A stretch of 64,000 nucleotides of DNA, taken from the NCBI GenBank assembly GCA_017478485.1, contig JAFVDI010000031.1:1-64000 (forward strand), given 5' to 3'. The position numbers and the translations under genes were made by a program. Shown piece after piece: positions 16,059-24,733 of this stretch; the first letter of the stretch is position 1; each line of letters starts with the position of its first letter. Origin of the DNA: Clostridiales bacterium (GTDB lineage: Bacteria; Bacillota; Clostridia; Saccharofermentanales; Saccharofermentanaceae). Under the pieces are notes generated by a model. That model did no database searches. It saw nothing but the letters and a program-made list of their open reading frames with translations, and was not told the DNA's origin.

Positions 16059-17588
16059 ATGAAACTGTCCGATCTTCTTGAATTTGACAACATAGTCGTG
16101 CAGTGTCACGACAATCCGGATGCGGATGCCATCGCATCGGGTTTTGGTGTTTACAGCTATTTTCAGGCGATGGGAAAGAATGTCAGGTTCATCTATTCCG
16201 GCAATTTCGTTATCACCAAGACCAACCTCAAGTTCATGGTCGAAGTCCTCGATATCCCGATCGAATATGTCAGGCAGCTCGAAGAGAAGCCGCAGCTTCT
16301 GGTAACTTGCGACTGCATCTACGGTGAAGGCAATGTCCGCAGGTTTGAAGCGGATAACATTGCTTCAATAGATCATCATTATCTCGGAGATAACAAACCG
16401 CCTGTGCTCAATGACGTGCGTCAGGGTGTAGGCAGCTGTTCGACCATTGTTTGGGATCTCCTGAGGAAAGAAGATTTCGAGATCAGCAAGAACATTTCCA
16501 CCGGCCTTTATTACGGCCTTTATACAGATACAAATACCCTCGCGGAAGTTTACCATCCGCTTGACCGCGATATGCTCGATGAGATCTACTATGACAAGGG
16601 ACTTATCAAGCACTTCTGCAACATGAACATGACGCTTCAGGAAGTTAAGATAGCGGGTATGGCACTGCTCGGATACGAGTATCACGAAGTCCACAGATAT
16701 GCGCTTCTTGAGACGATGCCATGTGACCCTAATATCCTCGGTCTTATAAGCGACTTCTTCCTCGCGGTCGATACTGTTGATGTCTGCGTAGTCTTCTCCG
16801 AACTCGACGTCGGCATCAAGTATTCCGTCAGGAGCTGCACAAACGAAGTCAGGGCAGATGAGCTTGCCGATTATCTCTCGCGCGGCATCGGTTCCGGCGG
16901 CGGACGTTCAGACAAGGCAGGCGGACTTATCCAGAAGGAACTGTTAGGAGAGATCAGACAGGATTATCTCCCGTCAGACGATATCCACAGACATGCGATC
17001 GTTACTACCGTTTTGCGCGACCGTCTGCACGATTACTACAAGGATTGCCACATTATCTATGCAGGAAAGGATAAGCTGGATTTCTCGCGCATGAAGCGCT
17101 ACAAGAAGCTTCCTCTCAAACAGGGCTATGTGTGCCCTTCGGAATTCCTTCCCGTCGGTACGCCGATCCTTGTACGTTCACTTGAGGGAGATACCAACCT
17201 CAATGTCAACGAAGACACCGTCATCATGATCGGTGTCAGGGGCGAAGTCTATGCTTCCAATCAGAAGGTCTTCAGTAAGAATTACAGGACGGTCGAAGAT
17301 CAGTACACGATGAAACTCGATTATTTCCCGACCATCAAGAATACGAAGTCGGGCGAGATCATACCGCTCCGCAAGGTCGCAAAGACATGCGTTTCCGAAG
17401 GCGGAAACAAGATCCTCGCAATGCCCATCTACACAACCACAAAAGTCTTTACGAAGTGGAACGGCGATGAGTATCTCAAGGGTGAGCCCGGAGACTATCT
17501 GGCTGCTAAGGAATCAGATCCCGATGACATATACATCATAAACAAGGATATCTTCATACAGACATATGCGCCCGATGAGCCTCAATAA
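16059..17588 (+). CDS. DHH/DHHA1 family phosphoesterase with C-terminal PGDYL domain
   Basis: Manganese-type phosphoesterase related to nanoRNase/pAp phosphatases. Motifs seen are H17 and DADA (Asp21, Asp23), D105-H106-H107 (the DHH signature) and a C-terminal glycine-rich GSGGGRSDKAGG. In most relatives the last motif is GGGH; here the His is replaced by Arg283. Residues ~330-509 form an extra domain ending in KGEPGDYLA, known from clostridial proteins but of unclear role. Substrate could be short oligoribonucleotides, pAp or a cyclic dinucleotide product. It is followed by the TIR gene after 21 bases. Confidence 0.85.
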   Translation: MKLSDLLEFDNIVVQCHDNPDADAIASGFGVYSYFQAMGKNVRFIYSGNFVITKTNLKFMVEVLDIPIEYVRQLEEKPQLLVTCDCIYGEGNVRRFEADNIASIDHHYLGDNKPPVLNDVRQGVGSCSTIVWDLLRKEDFEISKNISTGLYYGLYTDTNTLAEVYHPLDRDMLDEIYYDKGLIKHFCNMNMTLQEVKIAGMALLGYEYHEVHRYALLETMPCDPNILGLISDFFLAVDTVDVCVVFSELDVGIKYSVRSCTNEVRADELADYLSRGIGSGGGRSDKAGGLIQKELLGEIRQDYLPSDDIHRHAIVTTVLRDRLHDYYKDCHIIYAGKDKLDFSRMKRYKKLPLKQGYVCPSEFLPVGTPILVRSLEGDTNLNVNEDTVIMIGVRGEVYASNQKVFSKNYRTVEDQYTMKLDYFPTIKNTKSGEIIPLRKVAKTCVSEGGNKILAMPIYTTTKVFTKWNGDEYLKGEPGDYLAAKESDPDDIYIINKDIFIQTYAPDEPQ

Positions 17589-17609
17589 ATCAAGGGAAGA
17601 AGAACTATA

Positions 17610-20600
17610 ATGGAATACAAGTACGACGCTTTCATATCCTACAGGCATGCTGAAAAGGACACCATGATCGCCTCGGAGATCCAGAAGAGTCTTGAAAGAT
17701 TCAAGATCCCGAAAGCACTTCAGAAGCAGACCGGCAAAGAAAGGTTTAACCGTATCTTCAGGGATGTTGAAGAGCTTCCTATTTCCAGCAATCTTACAGA
17801 AGATCTCACGGAGGCATTAAGGCTTTCTCAATTTCTCATCGTAATCTGTTCATACAGGACTTCAGAATCCGACTGGGTAAAGCGTGAGATCGAAACGTTC
17901 CTTGAGCTTCACGATTACAACAAGCAGCTCATATTGACTGTTCTTGTCGAAGGTGAGCCTGATGAGGTAATCCCCGAAGAATTAAGGCACGACAACATCA
18001 TCCACTATCTTGCAGACGGTACCTTTTACTGTAAGGACGAGGTCGTTGAACCTCTGGCTGCCAATTACAGGATGCCTATTGCAAAGGCCAGGAAGACGGA
18101 ACTTCCGAGACTTGCGGCATCCATGCTCGGCTGCAATTATGATGACATCATCAGGAGAAGGAAAGCTTTCAGGAGAAGGCGTCTGCTTATCGAAACGGTT
18201 TTGATCTCTGTAGCGGCTATAGGCCTTTTGTCATACATCGGATGGACCTTGGTAAAGATACAGGACAATCTGAGAAATGCCCAGATGAACCAGTCGAGAT
18301 ATCTTTCTACGGAATCCCAGAAACTGCTTGATGGAGGTGACCGTATCAGTGCGCTGCAGCTTGCTGTTTCGGCGCTTGAGAATACCGACGGGTCAAGCCG
18401 CCCGGTTACAAGTGAAGCTGTGTATGCTCTTGCAAATGCATTGGGTGCATATCAGACATGGGGTTCATCAGTTTCTTCACCTGTTTGGAGATATGAGGTT
18501 TCATCAACGATAATTAAATATGAGTGTGACTATTCTTCCAAGAATGTTGCAGTACTTGAGTCATCCGGAGTGCTTCATATCTGGGATAGGAAAGAACATA
18601 AAGAGTCAGTTTTAGGGGATGAAGATAACCACATATATGATTTCATATTTGACAAGTATGACAATCTGATCGTTATTGGCCAAGGTTATACGGCTCTTTA
18701 TGAGACTAATTCTTTGCAGGAAAGATGGAGGTTTGAAAACAACGGCTTTAGCAAGACCAGAGAAGTCAATATTCTGTATAGTTCAGCAAAAGAAATAGTC
18801 GGTGTAAATGCAAATTCTTCCTTTTTCCTTCTCAATGCAGTAGACGGAAGCGTTTACCTTGCGTTAGAAACGAGTAATATTAAGTTCTTTAAAGATATCC
18901 ATGAGAAGACCGGAGAATTTTTCAGTTTGACGAGATTCCTGGTCAATAATGATTTTTCTGAAGTAATACTTATCGGAGCTGACAGTGATACAAGCTACTC
19001 AATGTATTCTTATGATATTAAGAAGGATAAGTGGCAATGCTTAATTAGTAATTCCGGTGATTTTCTGCAGGCGGATTTCGACGATGATGGAAACATTATG
19101 GTGTTGAGACATTCAAAAGAAGATCCGGACGCAAAGAAATATGCCGGAATGGATGAACTCTATGATTCTTCAGTTATTATGGAATTGATCTCAGATAAAG
19201 GCAAATCAGCATGGAAAAACGAGCTTTCTTCAACAATGAGGATCATCGACAGGAATGTGATCAGCCTGCAATACAAAACGAAAGATGAGGAAACTATTCC
19301 GGTAGTAGTTGCGGTTTTTGCAAACAGGTGTGTAGTTGCTGATAAGAAAACAGGGAAAACCATTAAGAGTTTCGATCTACCCGGAAGTGCAATCAGCACT
19401 GGTCTGTCCAAATCGATTGATGGAATGATCAGAGTGAATTTGGTGCTTCAAAATGGTAAGGCAGTCTGGCTGCCTCTTAATGCAAAGATTAAATACATAT
19501 CAAGCCAGAAGTATTTTCCGGATGGATCACTCAGGATGAAATCTTTCAAAGACGGTGATATGTTGTCATATCTTGTAGAAGACTCAACCGAAAAAGTAGT
19601 AACGGAATATGACGGGAGATATTCGGATTCAAAATTCATGGGAATTGAAGGTACTGAAGAAATGTCGGATCTTGAATTCGTGTCAGTATCACCAAGCGGA
19701 AATTTCCTGATTGCTTTCAGTAATGATAAAACAATTACCGGCATCGATCTGAAAAATCGTAAAGTGCTGTGGACAACAAAGGGACCAGGTATCGGTCTGG
19801 AAGCTTTTGATGCGTATTCTTCAGATGAGAAATATTTCTATGTGCAAAAAGAAACCAACGCGAATGATCCGAAACAATCTTTGGTGAGGCTGGATCTGTC
19901 AAACGGAAAGTTCGAAGATTTGAACAATGAGTTTGCTTTTAATTCCAGGCTTATTACTGAAGGCTATGGCGGAAAGCTTTATTCGATTAATGATGAAACC
20001 GCGCAGAATAAGGAACTTACGCTTTATTCGTATGACATTGCAACCAACACCGCAAAAAAGATGTCTTTAGATATCAGCAATCTTAGGGTGTTTCATTATC
20101 TTAATGTTTTGAGCATTTCTCCTGATGGAAAAAAGGTTTTCTTTTATGTGAGGACAGAAGGCAAAACACAGAATAAAGTTCTCAGGTTGATGATTGATGG
20201 TGAAACCGGAAAATTCACAACATCAGAATGCGGTTATTGCAAATTAACCGCTTGGAATGAAAAGGGAAATCTTTTTGCTGAATTTTATGACGAAGGTACT
20301 ATTTCTGTCTGCTCAGCCGACGGCAAGGAAAAATATAAGATCGATACTGAACAGCGTACACCCAACGGCATGCAGTTTTTTGAAAACAAGTTGTATGTCC
20401 TCTATAACAATGATCAGTTATGCAGCTATAATTCTATCGGCAACCAATTAATGAGCATAAATCTCAACCACTCGGCTCTGAAAAATGGTGATAAAGTGAG
20501 ATTTGAATTTCTACGTAATTATTTGTTTGTAAGTACCGAAGAATATACTGATATCATCAACCTTTCCGACAAGAAGAGCATTGGTTCATTTAGAGGCTTC

Positions 20601-20810
20601 TTGTGCCTGCATAATAAGAAAGAGGCTGAAAAGAGTCTTAGTTCTCTTGTTCTGGTTTCCAAGACATTCCTGAACGGAAATAAAATACCCAGAATTGGTT
20701 GTTTCGAATATAAAACTGTACCCAAGATGATCGATCAGGCAAAAGAATACCTGAAACAGAACGGTGGTAAGATGAGTGAAGAATTCAAGAGGAAGTACGG
20801 TATAGAGTAA
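17610..20810 (+). CDS. TIR-domain membrane protein with large C-terminal beta-propeller-like sensor
   Basis: The 1066-residue protein begins with a TIR domain at residues ~3-135 (YDAFISYRHAEKD, RDVEELPISS, FLIVICSYRTSESDW). Glu93 in SDWVKRE aligns with the catalytic Glu of NAD-cleaving TIR proteins. A single transmembrane helix lies at ~192-216 after an Arg-rich stop. A short helical repeat (SRYLSTESQKLL...ALQLAVSALE) leads into ~750 residues of WD40/PQQ-like beta repeats (SSGVLHIWDR, VSPSGNFLIAFSND, ISPDGKKVFFYV). With the basic stop before the helix, TIR is probably inside and the propeller outside. The region after ~18.5 kb is visibly richer in A and T than its neighbours. Function is not known; defence or stress signalling are candidates. 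Confidence 0.85.
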   Translation: MEYKYDAFISYRHAEKDTMIASEIQKSLERFKIPKALQKQTGKERFNRIFRDVEELPISSNLTEDLTEALRLSQFLIVICSYRTSESDWVKREIETFLELHDYNKQLILTVLVEGEPDEVIPEELRHDNIIHYLADGTFYCKDEVVEPLAANYRMPIAKARKTELPRLAASMLGCNYDDIIRRRKAFRRRRLLIETVLISVAAIGLLSYIGWTLVKIQDNLRNAQMNQSRYLSTESQKLLDGGDRISALQLAVSALENTDGSSRPVTSEAVYALANALGAYQTWGSSVSSPVWRYEVSSTIIKYECDYSSKNVAVLESSGVLHIWDRKEHKESVLGDEDNHIYDFIFDKYDNLIVIGQGYTALYETNSLQERWRFENNGFSKTREVNILYSSAKEIVGVNANSSFFLLNAVDGSVYLALETSNIKFFKDIHEKTGEFFSLTRFLVNNDFSEVILIGADSDTSYSMYSYDIKKDKWQCLISNSGDFLQADFDDDGNIMVLRHSKEDPDAKKYAGMDELYDSSVIMELISDKGKSAWKNELSSTMRIIDRNVISLQYKTKDEETIPVVVAVFANRCVVADKKTGKTIKSFDLPGSAISTGLSKSIDGMIRVNLVLQNGKAVWLPLNAKIKYISSQKYFPDGSLRMKSFKDGDMLSYLVEDSTEKVVTEYDGRYSDSKFMGIEGTEEMSDLEFVSVSPSGNFLIAFSNDKTITGIDLKNRKVLWTTKGPGIGLEAFDAYSSDEKYFYVQKETNANDPKQSLVRLDLSNGKFEDLNNEFAFNSRLITEGYGGKLYSINDETAQNKELTLYSYDIATNTAKKMSLDISNLRVFHYLNVLSISPDGKKVFFYVRTEGKTQNKVLRLMIDGETGKFTTSECGYCKLTAWNEKGNLFAEFYDEGTISVCSADGKEKYKIDTEQRTPNGMQFFENKLYVLYNNDQLCSYNSIGNQLMSINLNHSALKNGDKVRFEFLRNYLFVSTEEYTDIINLSDKKSIGSFRGFLCLHNKKEAEKSLSSLVLVSKTFLNGNKIPRIGCFEYKTVPKMIDQAKEYLKQNGGKMSEEFKRKYGIE

Positions 20811-20818
20811 CGATCAAA

Positions 20819-20847
20819 AAAAGGGACTGTGGTTTGCAGTCCCTTTT
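20819..20847. terminator. Bidirectional terminator between convergent genes
   Basis: AAAAGGGACTG (20819-20829) and CAGTCCCTTTT (20837-20847) form an 11-pair stem with a 7-base loop and T runs on both strands. It serves the TIR gene and the acyl-CoA synthetase gene. Confidence 0.9.
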
Positions 20848-20866
20848 AGTTTGCTTTGAATCAGCT

Positions 20867-22567
20867 TTACTGCTGTGCGGCCTGAGCTGCCTTGTACTTT
20901 TCCTCGTCGGCTTTCTTGATCGCCTTGCGCATGATCTTGCCGCTCGGAGTCTTGGGAAGTTCTTCAACGAACTCAATGACTCTCGGATATTTATAAGGCG
21001 CCGTAGCATGCTTGACGTGGTTCTGAAGCTCCTTAACGAGCTCGGGTGTTCCCTGGCCCTTATACTGCTTTGTGAGGACGATGGTGGCCTTTACTGCCTG
21101 TCCTCTCATCGGATCGGGTACGGATGTGACTGCGCACTCGAGGACCGCAGGGTGGGTCATAAGGGCGCTCTCTACCTCGAAAGGTCCGATACGGTAACCT
21201 GAGCACTTGATGACGTCATCGTTTCTTCCTACGAACCAGATGTAGCCGTCCGGATCTCTCCATGCTGTATCACCTGTGTTGTAATCAGCACCGGGCCACT
21301 GGTCTGCCATTGCCTCGGGGTTCTGGTAGTATTCCTTGAAAAGTCCCGTAGGATGTGAAGAAGCGTTCTTTATGATGACGTTGCCTACGATACCGTCTTC
21401 AACGGGGTTGCCGTCGTCATCGAGAAGCGCGATGTCGTAAAGGGGAGTGGGCTTTCCTGTTGAACCGGGCTTAACGTCGATCCAGGGGAAGTTGGCGAAA
21501 AGTACGCTTCCTTCTGTCTGGCCGAAGCCCTCTCTGATCTCAAGTCCCGTTGCATCTTTCCACTTGTAGAATACTTCAGGATTAAGAGGCTCGCCTGCCA
21601 TCGAGCAGTGCTTGATGGATGAGAAATCGTACTTGGAAAGGTCTTCCTGGATCAGGTAACGGTAGATCGTGGAAGGACCGCAGAAGGAGTTGAGCTTGAG
21701 CTTTTCGATGATCTCGAGCATTCTCTGTGCGTTGAATTTACCCTGGGTATCGAAAGTGACGTTGACTGCACCTGCGATCCACTGTCCGTAGATCTTGCCC
21801 CATGCGAACTTTGCCCAGCCCGAGTCGGCCTGTGTAAGGTGTCTGCAGCCGTCGTAGACCTGCTGCCAGTATTTAGCAGTGACGATGTGTCCCAAGGGCA
21901 GGAGATAGTCGTGAAGGATCATCTTGGGCTCGCCGGTCGTGCCGGAAGAGAAATAGATGATCATGGGATCTTCGTTATGTGTCGCTTCATCACCTGTGGG
22001 CCTGTCGAAAACGGGAGAAGCCGCATCGATGTCGTCGGTAAGAGAACGCCAGCCCTCGGGTGCTTTGCCGATAACGCTGCAGATCTCTACTGTCTTGCAG
22101 TCGGGACGTGCGCTGTTGACATTGTCGATGATCCACTGATCGTCTGCGCAGACGATCATCTTAACGTTAGCAGCATTGCAGCGGTAAACGATATCGTGAT
22201 ACTCGAGCTGGAAAGTTGCAGGGATAACGACCGCGCCGAGCTTGTGAAGACCGACCATCGTGAACCAGACTTCGGGACGCTGGCGGAGGATCATGAGGAC
22301 CCTGTCGCCCTTCTTGATGCCTAAGCCCTTGAACATGTTGGCTACGCGGTTGCTCTTCTCTTTGATGTCACTAAAGGTAAAGTGCTTCTCGTTGCCTGCG
22401 TCATCGCACCAGATAAGTGCCTCACGGTCGGGCTCGGTGTCAGCATACACGTCGACGACGTCGAATCCGAAATTAAAGTCCTTGGGGACTTTCAGCTTGA
22501 AGTTCTGTTTGAAATCTTCATAGCTCTCGAAATCAACTCTTTCGACAAATCTTTCCAGTAAGCTCAT
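20867..22567 (-). CDS. Acyl-CoA synthetase, medium-chain (AMP-forming) type
   Basis: ANL-superfamily ligase that activates a carboxylic acid as acyl-AMP and transfers it to CoA. Visible are the P-loop YFSSGTTGEPKM, FGQTEG (A5-type), DTAWRDPDGYIWFVGRNDD and the C-terminal PKTPSGKIMRKA with the catalytic, acetylatable Lys. Its 566 residues and the N-terminal NFGFDVVD point to the medium-chain/AcsM-like group rather than acetyl-CoA synthetase. It lies 24 bases downstream of the XRE-cupin gene, with which such synthetases often pair, so the regulator probably controls it. Confidence 0.9.
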   Translation of the reverse strand: MSLLERFVERVDFESYEDFKQNFKLKVPKDFNFGFDVVDVYADTEPDREALIWCDDAGNEKHFTFSDIKEKSNRVANMFKGLGIKKGDRVLMILRQRPEVWFTMVGLHKLGAVVIPATFQLEYHDIVYRCNAANVKMIVCADDQWIIDNVNSARPDCKTVEICSVIGKAPEGWRSLTDDIDAASPVFDRPTGDEATHNEDPMIIYFSSGTTGEPKMILHDYLLPLGHIVTAKYWQQVYDGCRHLTQADSGWAKFAWGKIYGQWIAGAVNVTFDTQGKFNAQRMLEIIEKLKLNSFCGPSTIYRYLIQEDLSKYDFSSIKHCSMAGEPLNPEVFYKWKDATGLEIREGFGQTEGSVLFANFPWIDVKPGSTGKPTPLYDIALLDDDGNPVEDGIVGNVIIKNASSHPTGLFKEYYQNPEAMADQWPGADYNTGDTAWRDPDGYIWFVGRNDDVIKCSGYRIGPFEVESALMTHPAVLECAVTSVPDPMRGQAVKATIVLTKQYKGQGTPELVKELQNHVKHATAPYKYPRVIEFVEELPKTPSGKIMRKAIKKADEEKYKAAQAAQQ

Positions 22568-22591
22568 ATATGTGTGTTTCTCCTTGAGGTA

Positions 22592-23137
22592 TTAACCGTT
22601 GATGATGGTCAGGAACTTTGCGTTGTCCGTGACTGCCCTCTGGCCGTGAGGCTTTTCGGGGTTGAAGTAGATGGAATCTCCTGCATTGAGAGTGAACTCG
22701 CGGTCTCCGACCACCACCTTGATCGTTCCTTCGATCACGTAGTTGAATTCCTGACCGCCGTGCTTAACGAGCTCTGCAGTCTCAGACTTCGAAAGGGTAA
22801 CGATCATGGGATCCATCTGTCTGTGCTTGTAGTTGAAAGCAAGAGCGCTGAATGAATAGCCGGGATAACGCTCGACCTTGACGCCGTTGCCGCCTCTCAC
22901 CACGGTGTAGTCATCCATTCTCGGGACATCGCCGGTCATGAGGACTGTGGGATCCACCTTGAAAAGCTCGGCAACTTTGTAAAGAAGGCTGATGGGGATC
23001 TCTTTTGCACCTGTCTCATAAGCAAGATATTCGTCCTTGCTGACACCTATATTGCGTGCAACGTCCTCTGCATCCATGTCGAGTATGTCACGAAGCTCCC
23101 TGATCCTCTGGGAAATCTGCTTGATGTATTCGTTCAT
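22592..23137 (-). CDS. XRE-family regulator with cupin domain
   Basis: A 181-residue regulator. Residues ~5-65 form a helix-turn-helix of XRE type (IRELRDILDMDAEDVARNIGVSKDEYLAYETG). Residues ~105-178 are a cupin_2 barrel (HGGQEFNYVIEGTIKVVVGDREFTLNAGDSIYFNPEKPHGQRAV pattern, split here by function into metal/ligand loops). Such proteins sense a small ligand in the barrel. GGAGG precedes ATG 23137. First gene of a two-gene operon with the acyl-CoA synthetase. Confidence 0.9.
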   Translation of the reverse strand: MNEYIKQISQRIRELRDILDMDAEDVARNIGVSKDEYLAYETGAKEIPISLLYKVAELFKVDPTVLMTGDVPRMDDYTVVRGGNGVKVERYPGYSFSALAFNYKHRQMDPMIVTLSKSETAELVKHGGQEFNYVIEGTIKVVVGDREFTLNAGDSIYFNPEKPHGQRAVTDNAKFLTIING

Positions 23138-23205
23138 GTCAGGCCTCCATATATATACTTGAAATTTGTCTCTATTATAAGCGGCAGATATTATACAACA
23201 TATTG

Positions 23206-23226
23206 AGCTGTTTTGCGAAAACAGCT
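23206..23226. repeat. Short perfect hairpin between regulator and flavin reductase genes
   Basis: AGCTGTTTT (23206-23214) and AAAACAGCT (23218-23226) are exact inverted arms with a 3-base loop. No T run follows on either strand, so it is not a good terminator. It lies upstream of the XRE gene's probable -10 (TATAAT, complement of 23174-23179) and might be an operator. Confidence 0.45.
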
Positions 23227-23264
23227 TCTAATATGCTAAAAAGAGCTCCCAATATGGGAAGATG

Positions 23265-23819
23265 TCAGCCTTTAAGAGCGGCGCCGTCCTTAAATGCGTT
23301 ACCGACCTTTTCACCTAAGGCGATATATGTGTTGTTGCACGGGTCGAATGTGATGGGCTTTAGTTTCTTAGGATCGACCTTGCCGTCGGTGCAGACGCTC
23401 TCATCTGCTGAAACATTGACGATCTCACCGATGAGGATGCCGTCTTCAAAGCTCTTGACCTTGCATTCGAGTGCCATCGGAAGCTCGTCGATCAGGGGAG
23501 CATCTACAAATGCGCTCTTTGTTGCGTGGAAACCTGCTTTTGCAAACTTATCAGGAACTGTCCTTCCTGATTCAATTCCGACATAGTCGCAGGGAATGAC
23601 CTGATCCTCTGTTGCCATGCTCACGGTGAATGCTCCGCGCGCCGCGAGATTATCAGTCGTCTTATGTTCCGAAAGGCTGATGGTTATCTCTTTGAAATCA
23701 GTTGTGATACCCCATGCGGCATTCATTGCATTGGGGACTCCGTTCTCATCGTAAGTGCCGATAATAAGGACGGGCTGGGGAAGCATGATGGGTTTTGCAC
23801 CGAAATCGATCCTGCTCAT
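23265..23819 (-). CDS. Flavin reductase family protein (FMN-binding)
   Basis: A 184-residue protein of the flavin-reductase-like, FMN-binding split-barrel family: N-terminal PQPVLIIGTYDENGVPNAMNAAWG, ITISLSEHKTTDNLAARGAFTVSMA and the central PCDYVGIESGR. It probably uses NAD(P)H to reduce flavin or another acceptor. GGAGG lies before ATG 23819. The gene is divergent from the TetR gene, which makes it a likely target of that regulator. A weak hairpin plus T run (minus strand, about 23238-23261) may terminate it. Confidence 0.88.
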   Translation of the reverse strand: MSRIDFGAKPIMLPQPVLIIGTYDENGVPNAMNAAWGITTDFKEITISLSEHKTTDNLAARGAFTVSMATEDQVIPCDYVGIESGRTVPDKFAKAGFHATKSAFVDAPLIDELPMALECKVKSFEDGILIGEIVNVSADESVCTDGKVDPKKLKPITFDPCNNTYIALGEKVGNAFKDGAALKG

Positions 23820-23861
23820 AAGTGAACCTCCGTTTTTTGATGTGTTTTTTCTCTTTAGGAT

Positions 23862-23890
23862 ATTATAGTGCCGATCGAGCGCATAAACAA
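23862..23890 (-). promoter_or_regulatory. Promoter for the flavin reductase gene
   Basis: On the minus strand, TTGTTT (complement of 23885-23890) and TATAAT (complement of 23862-23867) are 17 bases apart, 43 bases before the ATG. The -35 overlaps an arm of the inverted repeat at 23886-23934. Confidence 0.65.
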
Positions 23891-23934
23891 AGCTCCCACG
23901 TAATAATAGGGTGTGATCACGCAGGAGCTTTGTT
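23886..23934. repeat. 11-bp inverted repeat upstream of the flavin reductase promoter
   Basis: AACAAAGCTCC (23886-23896) is inverted as GGAGCTTTGTT (23924-23934), flanked by CATA and TATG (23882-23885, 23937-23940). The 27-base centre holds the palindrome GTGATCAC (23913-23920). It may be an operator or a remnant terminator-like fold. Confidence 0.55.
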
Positions 23935-24007
23935 CGTATGGTTTAGTGGGAGGGTGTTTCCCAACTTACGGACGAATGTGTGCAATAACCTCACATTCTC
24001 CTAACAC

Positions 24008-24044
24008 GGAAGAAACAGTCCGATTGACCTGACTGTATTCTTCC
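24008..24044 (+). repeat. Imperfect hairpin overlapping the TetR-gene promoter
   Basis: GGAAGAAACAGTC (24008-24020) pairs with GACTGTATTCTTCC (24031-24044) with one bulged base. The 10-base loop contains the TTGACC -35 element at 24024-24029. Confidence 0.5.
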
Positions 24045-24052
24045 ACTATTAT
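24024..24052 (+). promoter_or_regulatory. Promoter for the TetR-family gene
   Basis: TTGACC (24024-24029) and TATTAT (24047-24052) are 17 bases apart. The predicted start near 24059 falls inside the perfect palindrome at 24056-24072. Confidence 0.6.
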
Positions 24053-24055
24053 TTT

Positions 24056-24072
24056 ATCGACACTGTGTCGAT
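24056..24072. promoter_or_regulatory. Probable TetR operator (17-bp palindrome)
   Basis: ATCGACAC-T-GTGTCGAT is a perfect palindrome with 8-bp arms, placed on the predicted transcription start. The same half-site recurs as ATCGACA at 24107-24113 and TGTCGAT at 24127-24133, 13 bases apart, before the gene's ribosome site. This fits autorepression by the adjacent TetR protein. Confidence 0.65.
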
Positions 24073-24147
24073 TTTCAATAAACAGATTATATGCTAGTGA
24101 TGCGAAATCGACAGATTGAGAAAATGTGTCGATGCGGAGGCCGGATA

Positions 24148-24699
24148 ATGAGCGGAACCAGAAGAACACAGATGACGAGACAGCTCTTCAGGGATTCTTT
24201 GATCGAACTGCTGCAGACCAAGCCGTTCCAGAAGATCACCGTTAAAGAGATTTGCGAACAGGCTGATCTTAACAGGACCACGTTCTATCTTCACTATGAT
24301 GATCAGGATCAATTGTTAGATGACATTGTAGGTGTTTTCAAAGAAGGTCTGGACAGATATTTTCCGCCGATATCGGATAAGACGGACAGGATCAACCGGC
24401 TTAATGAATATCTTTTATATGTTAAGGAAAACTACAAGATATTCAGGATCCTTATGAGCAATGATCAGGCTGTCGGAAAAAGGAAGAAGATCCTTGAAGA
24501 TCTGTTGAGCGAAAGGATATCGGCACATAAACCGAAAGACAGCCTGCCTGAAGGCAAATATATCTATTATTTCATTCTCGAAGGAAGCATAAGCATGGTA
24601 TTGCACTGGATCGACTATAATTTTGACCTGCGGCCTGAAGATCTTGCAAGGCAGATAGATGAGCTTTGTTATCCTGTTTTTGAACGGTATTTTTGTTAA
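24148..24699 (+). CDS. TetR/AcrR-family regulator
   Basis: N-terminal helix-turn-helix with TRQLFRDSLIELLQTKPFQKITVKEICEQADLNRTTFYLHYDDQDQL pattern (residues ~7-55; NRTTFY is the recognition helix), followed by an all-helical ligand domain. I chose ATG 24148 because GGAGG (24136-24140) is 7 bases before it; an upstream in-frame ATG at 24091 would read through half-sites of the operator. The product has 183 residues. Divergent from the flavin reductase gene and preceded by a perfect palindrome, so autorepression and control of the reductase are likely. Confidence 0.88.
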   Translation: MSGTRRTQMTRQLFRDSLIELLQTKPFQKITVKEICEQADLNRTTFYLHYDDQDQLLDDIVGVFKEGLDRYFPPISDKTDRINRLNEYLLYVKENYKIFRILMSNDQAVGKRKKILEDLLSERISAHKPKDSLPEGKYIYYFILEGSISMVLHWIDYNFDLRPEDLARQIDELCYPVFERYFC

Positions 24700-24733
24700 C
24701 TGAAACAGCATTACAAAAAGAAATTGCATTCGG

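Noticed and set aside
23822..24004. Small open frame in the flavin reductase/TetR intergenic region
   Set aside because: It crosses the reductase promoter and inverted repeats, has no ribosome site and no coding pattern.
24091..24147. Upstream in-frame ATG for the TetR gene
   Set aside because: It would translate operator half-sites, and lacks a ribosome site; GGAGG lies before ATG 24148 and gives the usual TetR N-terminus.
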